From: an uncultured Prevotellaceae bacterium
GTDB taxonomy: Bacteria > Bacteroidota > Bacteroidia > Bacteroidales > Bacteroidaceae
Reading direction: 5' to 3'
Length of the DNA stretch: 64,000 nt
Assembly: GCA_902780635.1 (NCBI GenBank)
Contig: CACZGH010000012.1
Span: 1 to 64,000, forward strand
Below the pieces are notes generated by a model. That model did not search any database. It was not told where the DNA came from and saw only the letters and a list, made by a program, of their open reading frames with translations. This document shows positions 27,217-35,859 of the stretch, piece after piece (position 1 is the first letter of the stretch; each line of letters opens with the position of its first letter). The position numbers and the translations under genes were made by a program.

Positions 27217-29061
27217 CTATTGTACGACTTTGAGGGCTTTGCCCCTTTGTTTGACAATATAGACGCCATGCCCCTGGCCACTGAGGCTATGACCACAGTA
27301 TCTGCCTGAGGATGAGTACACTTCATATGGTTCGTTAAAGTCAATGTTCACCTCTGTGATAGAGGACGGGATATAGGTGTAGTTGAGTTTACGATCCATC
27401 CAGTCCACCCTCTCACTGATAAAGCGACGCACATTATCCACCTCCTCACTGTAGCTGCCCCATATCCTTGGATTCTGGTGCACATAGGAATCCATGATGG
27501 GCCACCGTAGGAAGTTAAGCGTCTGCGACTGATCCAACTCCTCTTCCAATTGGTCGACGTAGGCCACCAGACTCTCCTTGGTGAGGCCATTCTGCCGTGC
27601 CTCATCCCATATTTCTAGCAAGCGGGCTTGTGCCGAGGCGTCATAGACCACGATACGGTCCACAAAATTGCGCATATTGCCTGTACAACTACCACCACTA
27701 CGATAGATGTAGTCGCTCTTGGTGTTGACGGGATAGGTTCGGTTGTCATTGTTGAATGCCAGGTCAAAATCCCATACCGGTCCTGTATAGACCCTATCGT
27801 CATCACGCTCTTTATACATGAACACGCTCCAATAGGTGTCGGTATTGCCCGACAGTTCGCCCACAAGGAAATGGCGAAGAAAAGTGGAGAGATCCAGATA
27901 GGTTCTCCACTGACTTTCCACTTTGTTGAAATGGCTTTTGATATAGTTGAACTGGGCAGTAGCGATAGAGTCTTCGTCGGGCGACTTGATGGTGACCGGG
28001 TTGCCTCCTGACGACCAAAACCATGACCGCTCATCACCGGCATAAGCATCAATCTCGAAAAGATAACCTCCTGTGAGGGCACTGCCTAAGGTGTCTTGTG
28101 GCGTCATCTCGGTGATATTGACACGGTTTTTGTTGACATTCACTTGGTCGCACAACTGATAGCAACCCTTGTATTCACCGTTCAGCAATACGTCTACGGC
28201 ACGGCCATAGGGAGTGTAGGGCATTCCCATGCGCTGACTCAAGTCAAAGGCCAAGAGGTTGCGCATGAGGGTTTTGTCTCCATAGTTATTGATAAGCGTC
28301 CATTTCTTGGCCTTAGCAGGGGCATCAAGCACATGCTGTTTCTTGTCAAACTTGATGCGGTAAGGCTTCTTGGGGAAGGAGCGAGAATAGTTGCCGCGCT
28401 CCCGAATGGACCCTGGCTCTGTGAGCAGGCCTTCTCCATCATCGCCGATGATGGAGATCTGTGCTGTGATGTCATGCTCCTTGTCGTAGGGTATGGCACC
28501 ATTAAGCGTATGGATGCTCACCGTGGGGAGATTGGTCAGTCGGGAGAGATGACTTTGGTCTCCTTCACCCGGATGGCCATAAAACTCCAGTTCGGCAATA
28601 TTGCAGCGAGCATCAGAGGGACCTATATAACGAACATAACGGAATCCGGCACTACAGTCGACCGAAGCGTATGACATCTCACCTATCGTGCCTCGTTCTT
28701 TGATAATGTGGAGTGGCAATGCGTCCATAAAGTCTTCACGGTTGGCACCCTCAAACACACCTAAGAGCACCCGGTCCTCACCATGCACATCGTTGCGAGG
28801 CGACCACCCCACCCTTGTGATGACATGCGGTGCACCCAGGTCCAACCCTGTCCAGGTGTAGTTGCGCTCCCATGAGGCAAAATAGGTATTGAGGTCGCCG
28901 TCAAAAGCCTTATCGCGGGTGTTGACAGTTGTCGATTTACCAAACGTGCTATAGTCCACTGTCTCGGTAGTGCCTATCACACTACCTGTCAACTTGTTAT
29001 CATCGGCCACCACCCATAGGGTATGAATCAGCAAAAACAAAAATAAAATGCGAATTCTCAT
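27217..29061 (-). CDS. Secreted CotH-kinase protein with discoidin-like domain
   Basis: 614 residues. Signal peptide (MRIRILFLFLLIHTLWVVA), a discoidin/F5-8C-like beta-sandwich (about 22-170), then a CotH domain (about 190-510) with RERGNYSRSFPKKPYRIKF near its start and GPVWDFDLAFNND as the metal/active-site segment. CotH proteins are atypical kinases that phosphorylate secreted proteins in spore formers; their role in Bacteroidetes is unknown. The C-terminus, SGQGHGVYIVKQRGKALKVV, looks like a type IX secretion sorting tail, so the protein is probably surface-exposed or released. Promoter box at 29081-29088. It converges on mltF with only a 2-bp gap. Confidence 0.87.
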   Translation of the reverse strand: MRIRILFLFLLIHTLWVVADDNKLTGSVIGTTETVDYSTFGKSTTVNTRDKAFDGDLNTYFASWERNYTWTGLDLGAPHVITRVGWSPRNDVHGEDRVLLGVFEGANREDFMDALPLHIIKERGTIGEMSYASVDCSAGFRYVRYIGPSDARCNIAELEFYGHPGEGDQSHLSRLTNLPTVSIHTLNGAIPYDKEHDITAQISIIGDDGEGLLTEPGSIRERGNYSRSFPKKPYRIKFDKKQHVLDAPAKAKKWTLINNYGDKTLMRNLLAFDLSQRMGMPYTPYGRAVDVLLNGEYKGCYQLCDQVNVNKNRVNITEMTPQDTLGSALTGGYLFEIDAYAGDERSWFWSSGGNPVTIKSPDEDSIATAQFNYIKSHFNKVESQWRTYLDLSTFLRHFLVGELSGNTDTYWSVFMYKERDDDRVYTGPVWDFDLAFNNDNRTYPVNTKSDYIYRSGGSCTGNMRNFVDRIVVYDASAQARLLEIWDEARQNGLTKESLVAYVDQLEEELDQSQTLNFLRWPIMDSYVHQNPRIWGSYSEEVDNVRRFISERVDWMDRKLNYTYIPSSITEVNIDFNEPYEVYSSSGRYCGHSLSGQGHGVYIVKQRGKALKVVQ

Positions 29062-29080
29062 CTCAGAACAAAATACGGTG

Positions 29081-29088
29081 CAAAGTTA
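29081..29088 (-). promoter_or_regulatory. -7 box for the CotH gene
   Basis: TAACTTTG plus C on the minus strand, 19 bp before the start codon. Confidence 0.55.
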
Positions 29089-29142
29089 CACTTTTTCTTT
29101 GTCAATGATGACGAATTCGCATTTTAAATTCTATTAGTGAAA

Positions 29143-29158
29143 TTTCGGAAGTCCGAAA
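29143..29158 (-). terminator. Small hairpin after the TonB-domain gene
   Basis: TTTCGG / CCGAAA stem with an AAGT tetraloop, 17 bp after the stop at 29176. It has no strong T run, so termination is uncertain. Confidence 0.35.
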
Positions 29159-29175
29159 CTTGCCCTCCTTCTTCC

Positions 29176-29565
29176 TTAGAAGACCAAGTAGAAGAAGATG
29201 GGCAGGGTGTATCTCACCTTGACGTTTCTGCCGTTTTGCACGGCGGGAATCCACTGTGGCATCTGCTGCAGGCGGCTAATGACCTCATCAGCAAGTAAGG
29301 GGTCGGCGGCCTCCTCTTGGCGAATATTGCCTATGGTGCCATCCTCGTTGATGTCGAAAGATACAACCACACGGCCTTCGATGGATTTGATGTCGGCCAT
29401 CATGGGGTAAGAGATGTTGTTTTCAATCCAGTCGACCAAGGCATCTTCTCCTCCTACGAACTGTGGCATTTCTTCCTGAATGGAAAACTCTTGTGAACTG
29501 CTCTGAGCTGTGGCGATCTGTATTGACATGAGACAAATTGCGACGAATGTAAGTACCTTTTTCAT
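29176..29565 (-). CDS. Stand-alone TonB C-terminal domain protein
   Basis: 129 residues: a cleavable signal peptide (MKKVLTFVAICLMSIQIATAQ), a short linker, then a TonB C-terminal domain (about 35-125) with SYPMMADIKSIEGRVVVSF, DEDG-like NEDGTIGN and the final RYTLPIFF. Typical energy-transducing TonB proteins have an N-terminal membrane anchor and a proline-rich spacer; both are missing. The protein is therefore expected to be free in the periplasm and cannot by itself couple to ExbB/ExbD. Promoter at 29610-29639. Function unknown. Confidence 0.85.
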   Translation of the reverse strand: MKKVLTFVAICLMSIQIATAQSSSQEFSIQEEMPQFVGGEDALVDWIENNISYPMMADIKSIEGRVVVSFDINEDGTIGNIRQEEAADPLLADEVISRLQQMPQWIPAVQNGRNVKVRYTLPIFFYLVF

Positions 29566-29609
29566 AATTCTGTATTTTTTAATTTGACATTTTGTTTTCG
29601 TTTACAGTG

Positions 29610-29639
29610 CAAAGGTAACTTATGATCTGTCCATTTCAA
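29610..29639 (-). promoter_or_regulatory. Promoter of the TonB-domain gene
   Basis: Minus strand: TTG at 29637-29639, a 19-bp spacer, TACCTTTG at 29610-29617. Confidence 0.7.
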
Positions 29640-29698
29640 TTTTTATTTCGACCACTTCCTGCGCTTTTTTCGACCAAATACACAGAAAGAAGATGAAA

Positions 29699-29749
29699 AT
29701 TCGCTGTTTGCCGTTCGCTTTTCTCGATTCGCTGTTTGCAGAGTTTGCG
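29699..29749. repeat. Heptamer array ((A/G)TT(C/T)GC type)
   Basis: Six units in register: ATTCGCT, GTTTGCC, GTTCGCT, TTTCTCG, ATTCGCT, GTTTGCA, then a shifted GTTTGCG at 29743-29749. It belongs to the same unit family as the arrays at 21796, 34530 and 36893. Its last unit supplies the -33 TTTG of the DMT-transporter promoter. Confidence 0.75.
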
Positions 29750-29775
29750 TGTTCTTCGTTTTTTGACTAATTTTG
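29744..29775 (+). promoter_or_regulatory. Promoter of the DMT transporter
   Basis: TTTG at 29744-29747, a 20-bp spacer, TAATTTTG at 29768-29775. Full match to the Bacteroidetes layout; the -33 element lies inside the heptamer array. Confidence 0.7.
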
Positions 29776-29849
29776 CAGCATCTTTTCACGATGCCTCCTG
29801 AAGGCAGATGTGAGCATATCAACTTGACACACCAAGCAAGAGAAATTGC

Positions 29850-30767
29850 ATGATCCCAACTCGTCTACGACTGTTCTATCATCTCACGGCATTTGCTGTT
29901 GTGGCTGTATGGGGCAGCACATTCGTTTTCACCAAGATGCTGCTGATGGCAGGGCTGTCGCCTGCCAACATCTTCACCTTGCGCTTCATCATGGCCTATG
30001 TCCTGCTTACCTGTTTTGAGCACTTACTCAGCCGTAAACGAGGACAGCCTTTCCTATGGACATGCGGCAACTGGAGAGAAGAACTACAGATGATAGGACT
30101 GGGTCTGACAGGTGGATCGCTGTATTTCCTTTGCGAGAATGCGGCGATGCTGTTCACTACAGCGACCAACACCTCTTTGATTGTTTGCTCCTGTCCTCTG
30201 TTTACCATGCTGGCCATGACATTGGTTTACCGTGACGAAAAGATAGCAGGCAGACAACTAGCAGGGTCTGTCATCGCCTGTGTGGGCATGGCCATCGTCG
30301 TGCTTAACGGACATTTTGTGCTGCACCTCTCCCCCACTGGCGACTTATTGGCATTCGGTGCCTGTGTGTGTTGGGCGGCTTACTCTCTGATTATCAAAAA
30401 AGCATATAATCGATATTCCACCTTGTTCATCACCCGCAAGGTGTTCTTTTATGGTGCGGTGACCATCCTTCCCTATTACTTATTGGTCAATGACCCTCTG
30501 CCCATGGAGGTGGTGCTCCGACGTGATGTCTTGCTCAACCTTCTTTTCCTAGGTTGTGTGGCCTCCATGCTGTGCTTCGTCATCTGGAACCAAGCCATCA
30601 GTAAACTTGGGGCAGTGGAGACAACCAACTGGGTGTATTTCAACCCTATCACCACTATCATTTTCGCGCGATGGATTCTGAACGAACCCATCACGCCTTA
30701 TTTTCTCATCGGTGCCATACTCATACTCTCTGGCATGTATATGACCACTCCCAAAAAATTGCAGTAA
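29850..30767 (+). CDS. EamA/DMT-family transporter
   Basis: 305-residue inner-membrane protein of the drug/metabolite transporter superfamily with about ten hydrophobic helices forming two EamA repeats. The first begins VVAVWGSTFVFTKMLL and the second with GDLLAFGACVCWAAYSLIIK. Such proteins export amino acids, nucleosides or other metabolites; the substrate cannot be assigned. ATG at 29850. Promoter at 29744-29775. It converges on the GH3 gene. Confidence 0.9.
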   Translation: MIPTRLRLFYHLTAFAVVAVWGSTFVFTKMLLMAGLSPANIFTLRFIMAYVLLTCFEHLLSRKRGQPFLWTCGNWREELQMIGLGLTGGSLYFLCENAAMLFTTATNTSLIVCSCPLFTMLAMTLVYRDEKIAGRQLAGSVIACVGMAIVVLNGHFVLHLSPTGDLLAFGACVCWAAYSLIIKKAYNRYSTLFITRKVFFYGAVTILPYYLLVNDPLPMEVVLRRDVLLNLLFLGCVASMLCFVIWNQAISKLGAVETTNWVYFNPITTIIFARWILNEPITPYFLIGAILILSGMYMTTPKKLQ

Positions 30768-30813
30768 TTATATTCAAGTTTTGCATGCACTCAACATGCA
30801 GGTAATTAAGAAG

Positions 30814-32958
30814 TTAAGGCAGGAACGCCTTCGCCTCTACCATCGGTACACCCAGTTGGCGAGTTCGGGCAGAAGGTGCCGCACCAGCCACGGTAAAGGT
30901 ATACTCCCCTTTGACAAGACGGCTCTCACCATCTTCTCCCACAGTCATGAGTTGCTCGGGAGCAATCTGGAACGTCACCTCACGAGACTCACCCGGAGCG
31001 AGAGCAACACGTTGGAAAGCCCCTAACTGCTGCAGAGGCGCTGAGACACCTGCGCCAGGAGCCGACACATACACCTGAGCCACCTCTGTAACGGGCCACT
31101 CAGAAGGATTGCTCAACGTGACGGAGACCATGGCTTTCTGATCTTGTACCACCACCCGAGCGTCACGATACTCCACGCGTCCGTAGGTGAGACCATATCC
31201 GAAGGGATAGAAGATGTTGTCCGTCATATATTTATAGGTACGCCCCTGCATCGAGTAGTCTTCGAAGGGAGGCAGAAGATCACCGTTGACAGGGAAGGTG
31301 ACTGGCAGACGCCCAGAGAAGTTGGCGTCGCCGAAAAGTAAGTCGCCCAAGGCATATCCACCCTCCTGTCCTGGATACCACGCCATGACGACCGCGTCGG
31401 CCAACATGGAAACCTCACGCATGTCGACAGGGCTTCCACCTGTGAGTACCACGACAATGCCGCTCTTCTTGAGGGCACGTATGTCGCGAAGGAACTTCAT
31501 CTGACTCTCAGGGATGCTGATGCTGGTGCGGTCGCCGCTCTCAGAGTCGATTGCCTCGCCTTCCTCACCCTCTAAGTTACCGTTATTACCCATGACGATG
31601 ACCGTCACCTCCGCTCCAGCCGCCTCGTCGACCGCCCAGTTGATGGAGTTGCGTGTGGGAGAGCTCTCCAGCACACCCGGCCGATAGTTGACGGCTGTAC
31701 CATTGCTCACCTTTGAGACGATGCCCTGCAGATAGGTGCAGTAGCGGTTGGAGATGCCGAAATAGTTGCCCATGAGCCAGAAAGCGTCAGCAGCGCCTGC
31801 ACCAGTGACAAACAACGTGTGGATATCCTTTTTGATAGGTAGCACCCCATCATTTTTCAGGAGCACCATGCTCTCTGTGGCGGCTTGTTTGGAGAGTGCG
31901 ATATGCGGTTCGCTGCAGATGACACTTTCACTGATATGATTGTAAGGACAAGCGGCATCCGGCTGAAGGATGCCCAATTTAAGCCTTGTCATCATCAGTG
32001 GGAACAAAGCCTTGTCGAGGTCCTTCTCCTTCAGTAATTTCTGGTCGATGGCCTCTTTCATGGCGCGGAACGTGTTGCCACACTCCACATTCAGTCCGGC
32101 TTTGATAGCAATAGCGCAAGCCTCTGCCTCTGTCTTGGCTATCTTGTGCCCCGCATAGATATCAGTCACAGCGCCACAGTCAGAGACGACATGTCCCTTG
32201 AACCCCCATTTCTTACGTAACACATCCGTCAGAAGGAATTGGCTACCAGAGCAGCTCTCACCATAAACACGGTTGTAGGCACCCATGATGGTCTCCACCT
32301 TGCCCTCCTGTACCAACATACGGAACGCCGGGAGATACGTCTCCCAGAGATCTCGCTTGGAAGGTTCGACATTGGCACTATGGCGGGTACCCTCTGGCCC
32401 GGAGTGCACAGCATAATGCTTACCACAGGCCGCCACTTTCAGGTAGACAGGGTCATCACCCTGCATACCCTTGACATATGCCGTGCCGAGCACGCCGGTG
32501 AGATAGGGGTCCTCGCCGTAGGTCTCCATGCCGCGCCCCCACCGCGGGTCGCGGAAGATATTGATATTGGGTGACCAGAATGTGAGACCAGTATAACGGG
32601 CATAGTTTTTGTTTTTACGTGCCACCTCATATTTCGCCCTTCCCTCGGTGGCTATCACGTCGCCCACCTGCTGGACTAGCGAAGGGTCGAAAGTGGCACC
32701 CAGACCGATGGGCTGTGGGAAGACGGTGGCACGTCCGTCGCGCCCTACCCCATGTAGTCCCTCATTCCACCAGTCGTAGGGTTCGATACCCATACGTGGT
32801 ATGCCAGGGGTCTCGTTCATCAACTGTGAGATTTTCTCCTCCAGAGTCATCTGTGAGATGATCTCATGAGCCTTTTGCTCCAACTGTTTCATCCTGTCTT
32901 GTGCGGACGTGGGTATTGTCATCATGATAGATACGATTATCAAATAGTATTTTTTCAT
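30814..32958 (-). CDS. Secreted GH3 beta-glycosidase (beta-xylosidase type)
   Basis: 714-residue glycoside hydrolase family 3 enzyme with a signal peptide (MKKYYLIIVSIMMTIPTSA). Three domains: N-terminal TIM barrel (about 30-330), alpha/beta sandwich (about 365-560) and a fibronectin-III-like C-terminal domain. The nucleophile is D260 in GHVVSDCGAVTDI; the SDCGA form, rather than SDW, is characteristic of xylan beta-xylosidases. KHYAVHSGPEGTRH (180-193) is the substrate-binding KH motif region. The start at 32958 is used because 32979 would overlap the preceding SEL1 gene. It presumably releases xylose from xylo-oligosaccharides together with the GH43 and GH31 enzymes; beta-glucosidase activity is not excluded. 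Confidence 0.92.
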   Translation of the reverse strand: MKKYYLIIVSIMMTIPTSAQDRMKQLEQKAHEIISQMTLEEKISQLMNETPGIPRMGIEPYDWWNEGLHGVGRDGRATVFPQPIGLGATFDPSLVQQVGDVIATEGRAKYEVARKNKNYARYTGLTFWSPNINIFRDPRWGRGMETYGEDPYLTGVLGTAYVKGMQGDDPVYLKVAACGKHYAVHSGPEGTRHSANVEPSKRDLWETYLPAFRMLVQEGKVETIMGAYNRVYGESCSGSQFLLTDVLRKKWGFKGHVVSDCGAVTDIYAGHKIAKTEAEACAIAIKAGLNVECGNTFRAMKEAIDQKLLKEKDLDKALFPLMMTRLKLGILQPDAACPYNHISESVICSEPHIALSKQAATESMVLLKNDGVLPIKKDIHTLFVTGAGAADAFWLMGNYFGISNRYCTYLQGIVSKVSNGTAVNYRPGVLESSPTRNSINWAVDEAAGAEVTVIVMGNNGNLEGEEGEAIDSESGDRTSISIPESQMKFLRDIRALKKSGIVVVLTGGSPVDMREVSMLADAVVMAWYPGQEGGYALGDLLFGDANFSGRLPVTFPVNGDLLPPFEDYSMQGRTYKYMTDNIFYPFGYGLTYGRVEYRDARVVVQDQKAMVSVTLSNPSEWPVTEVAQVYVSAPGAGVSAPLQQLGAFQRVALAPGESREVTFQIAPEQLMTVGEDGESRLVKGEYTFTVAGAAPSARTRQLGVPMVEAKAFLP

Positions 32959-32968
32959 TGTGAGGATT

Positions 32969-33538
32969 TTATTTTCCAACGATTTTCAAGATAGCCACCG
33001 CATCGTCATCGCCCTCCTTGGCATCTTTCTTCAATTTGGCGATGATCTCCTTGCCGTCTTTCTTGTTGTTGACAGCCTTCATCAGCAAGTTTTTGGCTTT
33101 CGCCGGGTCAGCTGCCACACCTTTGCCTTTCATATAGCACTTGCCAAGAGCGAGCTGTGCATCGCCATTGTCCTGCTTGGCTGCTTTGGTGAAAAACTCC
33201 ACAGCCTTGGCTATGTTTTTAGCAGTGCCCTCGCCATTTTTGTAACATTTGCCCACCTCATATTGAGCTTTTGCATAATTCTGTGCGGCCGATTTGGAAT
33301 ACCATTCAAAGGCCTTCTTGTCATCCTCTTTCACCCCTCTGCCTTTGTCATAGCAGCGCCCGATCCGATATTGAGCCTTCTTGTGCCCCTTTTCTGCGGC
33401 TGGTTGCAATTTCTTGACAGCCTCCGTATATTTCTTGGCGTCGTAAAGGGCCTTACCCTCCTCATAGAGTCTTTCAACGCTTTGAGCACCTGCCTGGGAA
33501 CATAAAACCAGCAGCAGTAAAGTCATCCATTTTCTCAT
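32969..33538 (-). CDS. Exported SEL1-repeat protein
   Basis: 189 residues with a signal peptide (MRKWMTLLLLVLCSQAGA). The mature part is made of SEL1/TPR-like helical repeats, each ending in a G(R/K)CY-K-G-G motif (GRCYDKGRGV, GKCYKNGEGT, GKCYMKGKGV). Such repeats mediate protein-protein contacts; the partner is unknown. It lies 10 bp before the GH3 gene on the same strand, so they may share the promoter at 33564-33594. Confidence 0.88.
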   Translation of the reverse strand: MRKWMTLLLLVLCSQAGAQSVERLYEEGKALYDAKKYTEAVKKLQPAAEKGHKKAQYRIGRCYDKGRGVKEDDKKAFEWYSKSAAQNYAKAQYEVGKCYKNGEGTAKNIAKAVEFFTKAAKQDNGDAQLALGKCYMKGKGVAADPAKAKNLLMKAVNNKKDGKEIIAKLKKDAKEGDDDAVAILKIVGK

Positions 33539-33563
33539 GTCACATAATGTTTGGTTGATGTGG

Positions 33564-33594
33564 CGAAATTACAAAAAGGAAAGCAAATATCAAA
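33564..33594 (-). promoter_or_regulatory. Promoter of the SEL1 / GH3 genes
   Basis: Minus strand: TTTG at 33591-33594, a 19-bp spacer, TAATTTCG at 33564-33571. Confidence 0.6.
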
Positions 33595-33611
33595 GAGATG
33601 TATGCTTTTTC

Positions 33612-33642
33612 TTGCAAATGCGAAGAAAAACCTTTAATTTTG
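33612..33642 (+). promoter_or_regulatory. Promoter of hisGDC
   Basis: TTG at 33612-33614, a 20-bp spacer, TAATTTTG at 33635-33642; the hisG ATG is at 33671. Confidence 0.65.
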
Positions 33643-33670
33643 CAGCGAATTTATTGGTAAAAAGATAACA

Positions 33671-34522
33671 ATGTTAAGAATCGCTGTTCAATCGAAAGGC
33701 CGTCTGTATGAAGACACGATGAATCTACTGGCAGAGGCCGACATCAAAGTGAGTTCCAGCAAGCGGACACTTTTAGTACAGTCTACCAACTTCCCTTTAG
33801 AGGTGCTTTACCTACGTGACGACGACATTCCACAGAGTGTCGCCACTGGCGTGGCCGACATCGGCGTGGTGGGCGAGAATGAGTTTGTGGAGCGCGGTGA
33901 GAGCGCCGACATCGTAGAGCATCTCGGCTTCAGCAAATGCCGCCTGTCGCTTGCCATCCCCAAGGAAGTGCAATACAATGGTCTGGAGTGGTTTAATGGG
34001 AAGAAGATCGCCACTTCCTACCCTAACATTCTCCGCCGTTTCATGGATGACCACCATATCGACATCGAGATACATGTCATCACCGGCAGTGTGGAGATCT
34101 CGCCGGGCATCGGCCTTGCCGACGGCATCTTCGACATCGTGAGCAGCGGCTCGACCCTCATCAGCAACAACCTGCGTGAGGTGGAGGTCGTGATGCGCAG
34201 CGATGCACTTCTCATCGGCAATCAGCATCTGAGCGAGGAGAAAAAAGCCACGCTGGAGGAGTTGCTTTTCCGCATCGGCGCTGTGAAACAGGCTGAAGAC
34301 AAGAAATATGTACGTATGAACGTGCCGAAAGACAAACTCGAGGAAATCATAGAGGTATTGCCTGGTCTGAAGAGCCCCACCATCATCCCCCTCGCCGATG
34401 AGCAGTGGTGCTGTGTGCATACCGTACTCGACCAAAAACGTTTTTGGGAAATCATCGGACGGTTGAAGAACTTAGGAGCCCAGGGTATCCTGGTCACTCC
34501 TATTGAGAAAATGGTGCTGTGA
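33671..34522 (+). CDS. hisG: ATP phosphoribosyltransferase, long form
   Basis: 283 residues; catalyses the first step of histidine synthesis, joining ATP and PRPP. The start LRIAVQSKGRLYEDTMNLL and DIVSSGSTLISNNL (the PRPP loop) are family signatures. The C-terminal ACT-like domain (about 210-283) marks the long, hexameric form that is feedback-inhibited by histidine and needs no HisZ. First gene of the his cluster; hisD starts 41 bp downstream across a heptamer array. No leader-peptide attenuator with a histidine run is visible upstream. Confidence 0.97.
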   Translation: MLRIAVQSKGRLYEDTMNLLAEADIKVSSSKRTLLVQSTNFPLEVLYLRDDDIPQSVATGVADIGVVGENEFVERGESADIVEHLGFSKCRLSLAIPKEVQYNGLEWFNGKKIATSYPNILRRFMDDHHIDIEIHVITGSVEISPGIGLADGIFDIVSSGSTLISNNLREVEVVMRSDALLIGNQHLSEEKKATLEELLFRIGAVKQAEDKKYVRMNVPKDKLEEIIEVLPGLKSPTIIPLADEQWCCVHTVLDQKRFWEIIGRLKNLGAQGILVTPIEKMVL

Positions 34523-34529
34523 GAAGAGT

Positions 34530-34557
34530 GAATAGCGAATAGCAAATAGCGAAATCC
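34530..34557. repeat. Heptamer array between hisG and hisD
   Basis: Four units in register: GAATAGC, GAATAGC, AAATAGC, GAAATCC. On the other strand this is the TATTCGC/TATTTGC unit found at 36893 and 29699. It fills most of the 41-bp gap and ends 6 bp before the hisD ATG. Confidence 0.75.
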
Positions 34558-34563
34558 GAAAAA

Positions 34564-35850
34564 ATGAAAATCATCAAATATCCCGCACGGGAAATATGGA
34601 GTGAGATTGTGCGCCGCCCGCAAATGGACACTTCAGAACTGGGAGCCATCGTGAGTGGTGTGCTCGATGATGTGAGAAAAAACGGCGATGCTGCAGTGAA
34701 ACGCTATGAAGAGCGTTTCGACCACGTCAATCTCGACACCTTGGCCGTCTCTGAGGCTGAGATGGAGGAGGCTTGGGAGCGTATCGACGATGAACTGAAA
34801 GACGCCATCACGCTTGCCCACCACAACATCTATCAGTTTCATGCCGCACAAAAGTTCTGTGGACAGCCCATAGAGACCATGCCTGGTGTGACCTGCTGGC
34901 AGAAGAGCGTGGCGATTGAGCGCGTGGGGCTCTATATCCCCGGCGGCACAGCGCCCTTGTTTAGCACTGTATTGATGCTTGCCACACCCGCCCAGATAGC
35001 CGGTTGTGAAGAAATTGTGCTCTGCACGCCTCCTGGACGTGACGGTAAAGTACATCCCGCTATCCTCGTGGCAGCCCGTATCGCCGGTGTGAACCAGATT
35101 TTCAAAGCCGGAGGCGTGCAAGCCATCGGAGCCATGGCCTACGGCACAGAGACCGTACCTAAGGTGTACAAAATATTTGGCCCCGGCAACCAGTTTGTCA
35201 TGGCTGCCAAGCAACAAGTGTCGCTACACGACGTGGCCATCGACATGCCCGCCGGTCCCTCTGAGGTCTGTGTGATAGCCGACGCTGAAAGCAACCCGGC
35301 ATTTGTGGCTGCCGACCTGCTGTCGCAAGCAGAGCATGGCCCCGACTCGCAAGTGGTGCTGATAGCCACCGACGAACAGCTTCTCCAGCGCGTATGCGAC
35401 GAAGTGGAGCAACAGTTGGCCTTGCTTCCCCGTCAGGAGATTGCAAAGAAAGCACTGGCCAACAGTCTGATGATACTTGTGACAAACACCGAAGAGGCGA
35501 TGGCCCTCAGCAACGCCTATGCCCCGGAGCACCTCATCATCGCCACCGCCGACTATGAGGCGTTGGCCACCAAAGTGGTGAATGCCGGCAGTGTATTTTT
35601 AGGGAAATATGCCTGTGAGAGCGCCGGCGACTATGCCAGCGGCACCAATCACACTCTGCCCACCCACGGCTATGCCCTGGCCTACAACGGTGTCAACCTG
35701 GATAGTTATCAGCGCAAGATCACTTTCCAGCACCTCACAGAAGAAGGGGTGCGTGGCATCGGCAAGGCTGTTGAGATCATGGCCGCCAACGAACAGCTTG
35801 ACGCTCACAAGAATGCGATGACTGTAAGACTGAAAGAAATCAACCGATAG
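34564..35850 (+). CDS. hisD: Histidinol dehydrogenase
   Basis: 428-residue zinc- and NAD-dependent enzyme that oxidises L-histidinol to L-histidine in two steps. Conserved segments seen: GLYIPGGTAPLFSTVLML, DMPAGPSEVCVIAD, QAEHGPDSQ (zinc/catalytic histidine region) and the C-terminal SAGDYASGTNHTLPTHG. Its length is normal. hisC follows after 9 bp. Confidence 0.97.
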   Translation: MKIIKYPAREIWSEIVRRPQMDTSELGAIVSGVLDDVRKNGDAAVKRYEERFDHVNLDTLAVSEAEMEEAWERIDDELKDAITLAHHNIYQFHAAQKFCGQPIETMPGVTCWQKSVAIERVGLYIPGGTAPLFSTVLMLATPAQIAGCEEIVLCTPPGRDGKVHPAILVAARIAGVNQIFKAGGVQAIGAMAYGTETVPKVYKIFGPGNQFVMAAKQQVSLHDVAIDMPAGPSEVCVIADAESNPAFVAADLLSQAEHGPDSQVVLIATDEQLLQRVCDEVEQQLALLPRQEIAKKALANSLMILVTNTEEAMALSNAYAPEHLIIATADYEALATKVVNAGSVFLGKYACESAGDYASGTNHTLPTHGYALAYNGVNLDSYQRKITFQHLTEEGVRGIGKAVEIMAANEQLDAHKNAMTVRLKEINR

Positions 35851-35859
35851 AAAAACAAA

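Noticed and set aside
34633..35532. Long minus-strand reading frames opposite hisD
   Set aside because: They mirror the codon periodicity of hisD and overlap each other in several frames; none resembles a known family.
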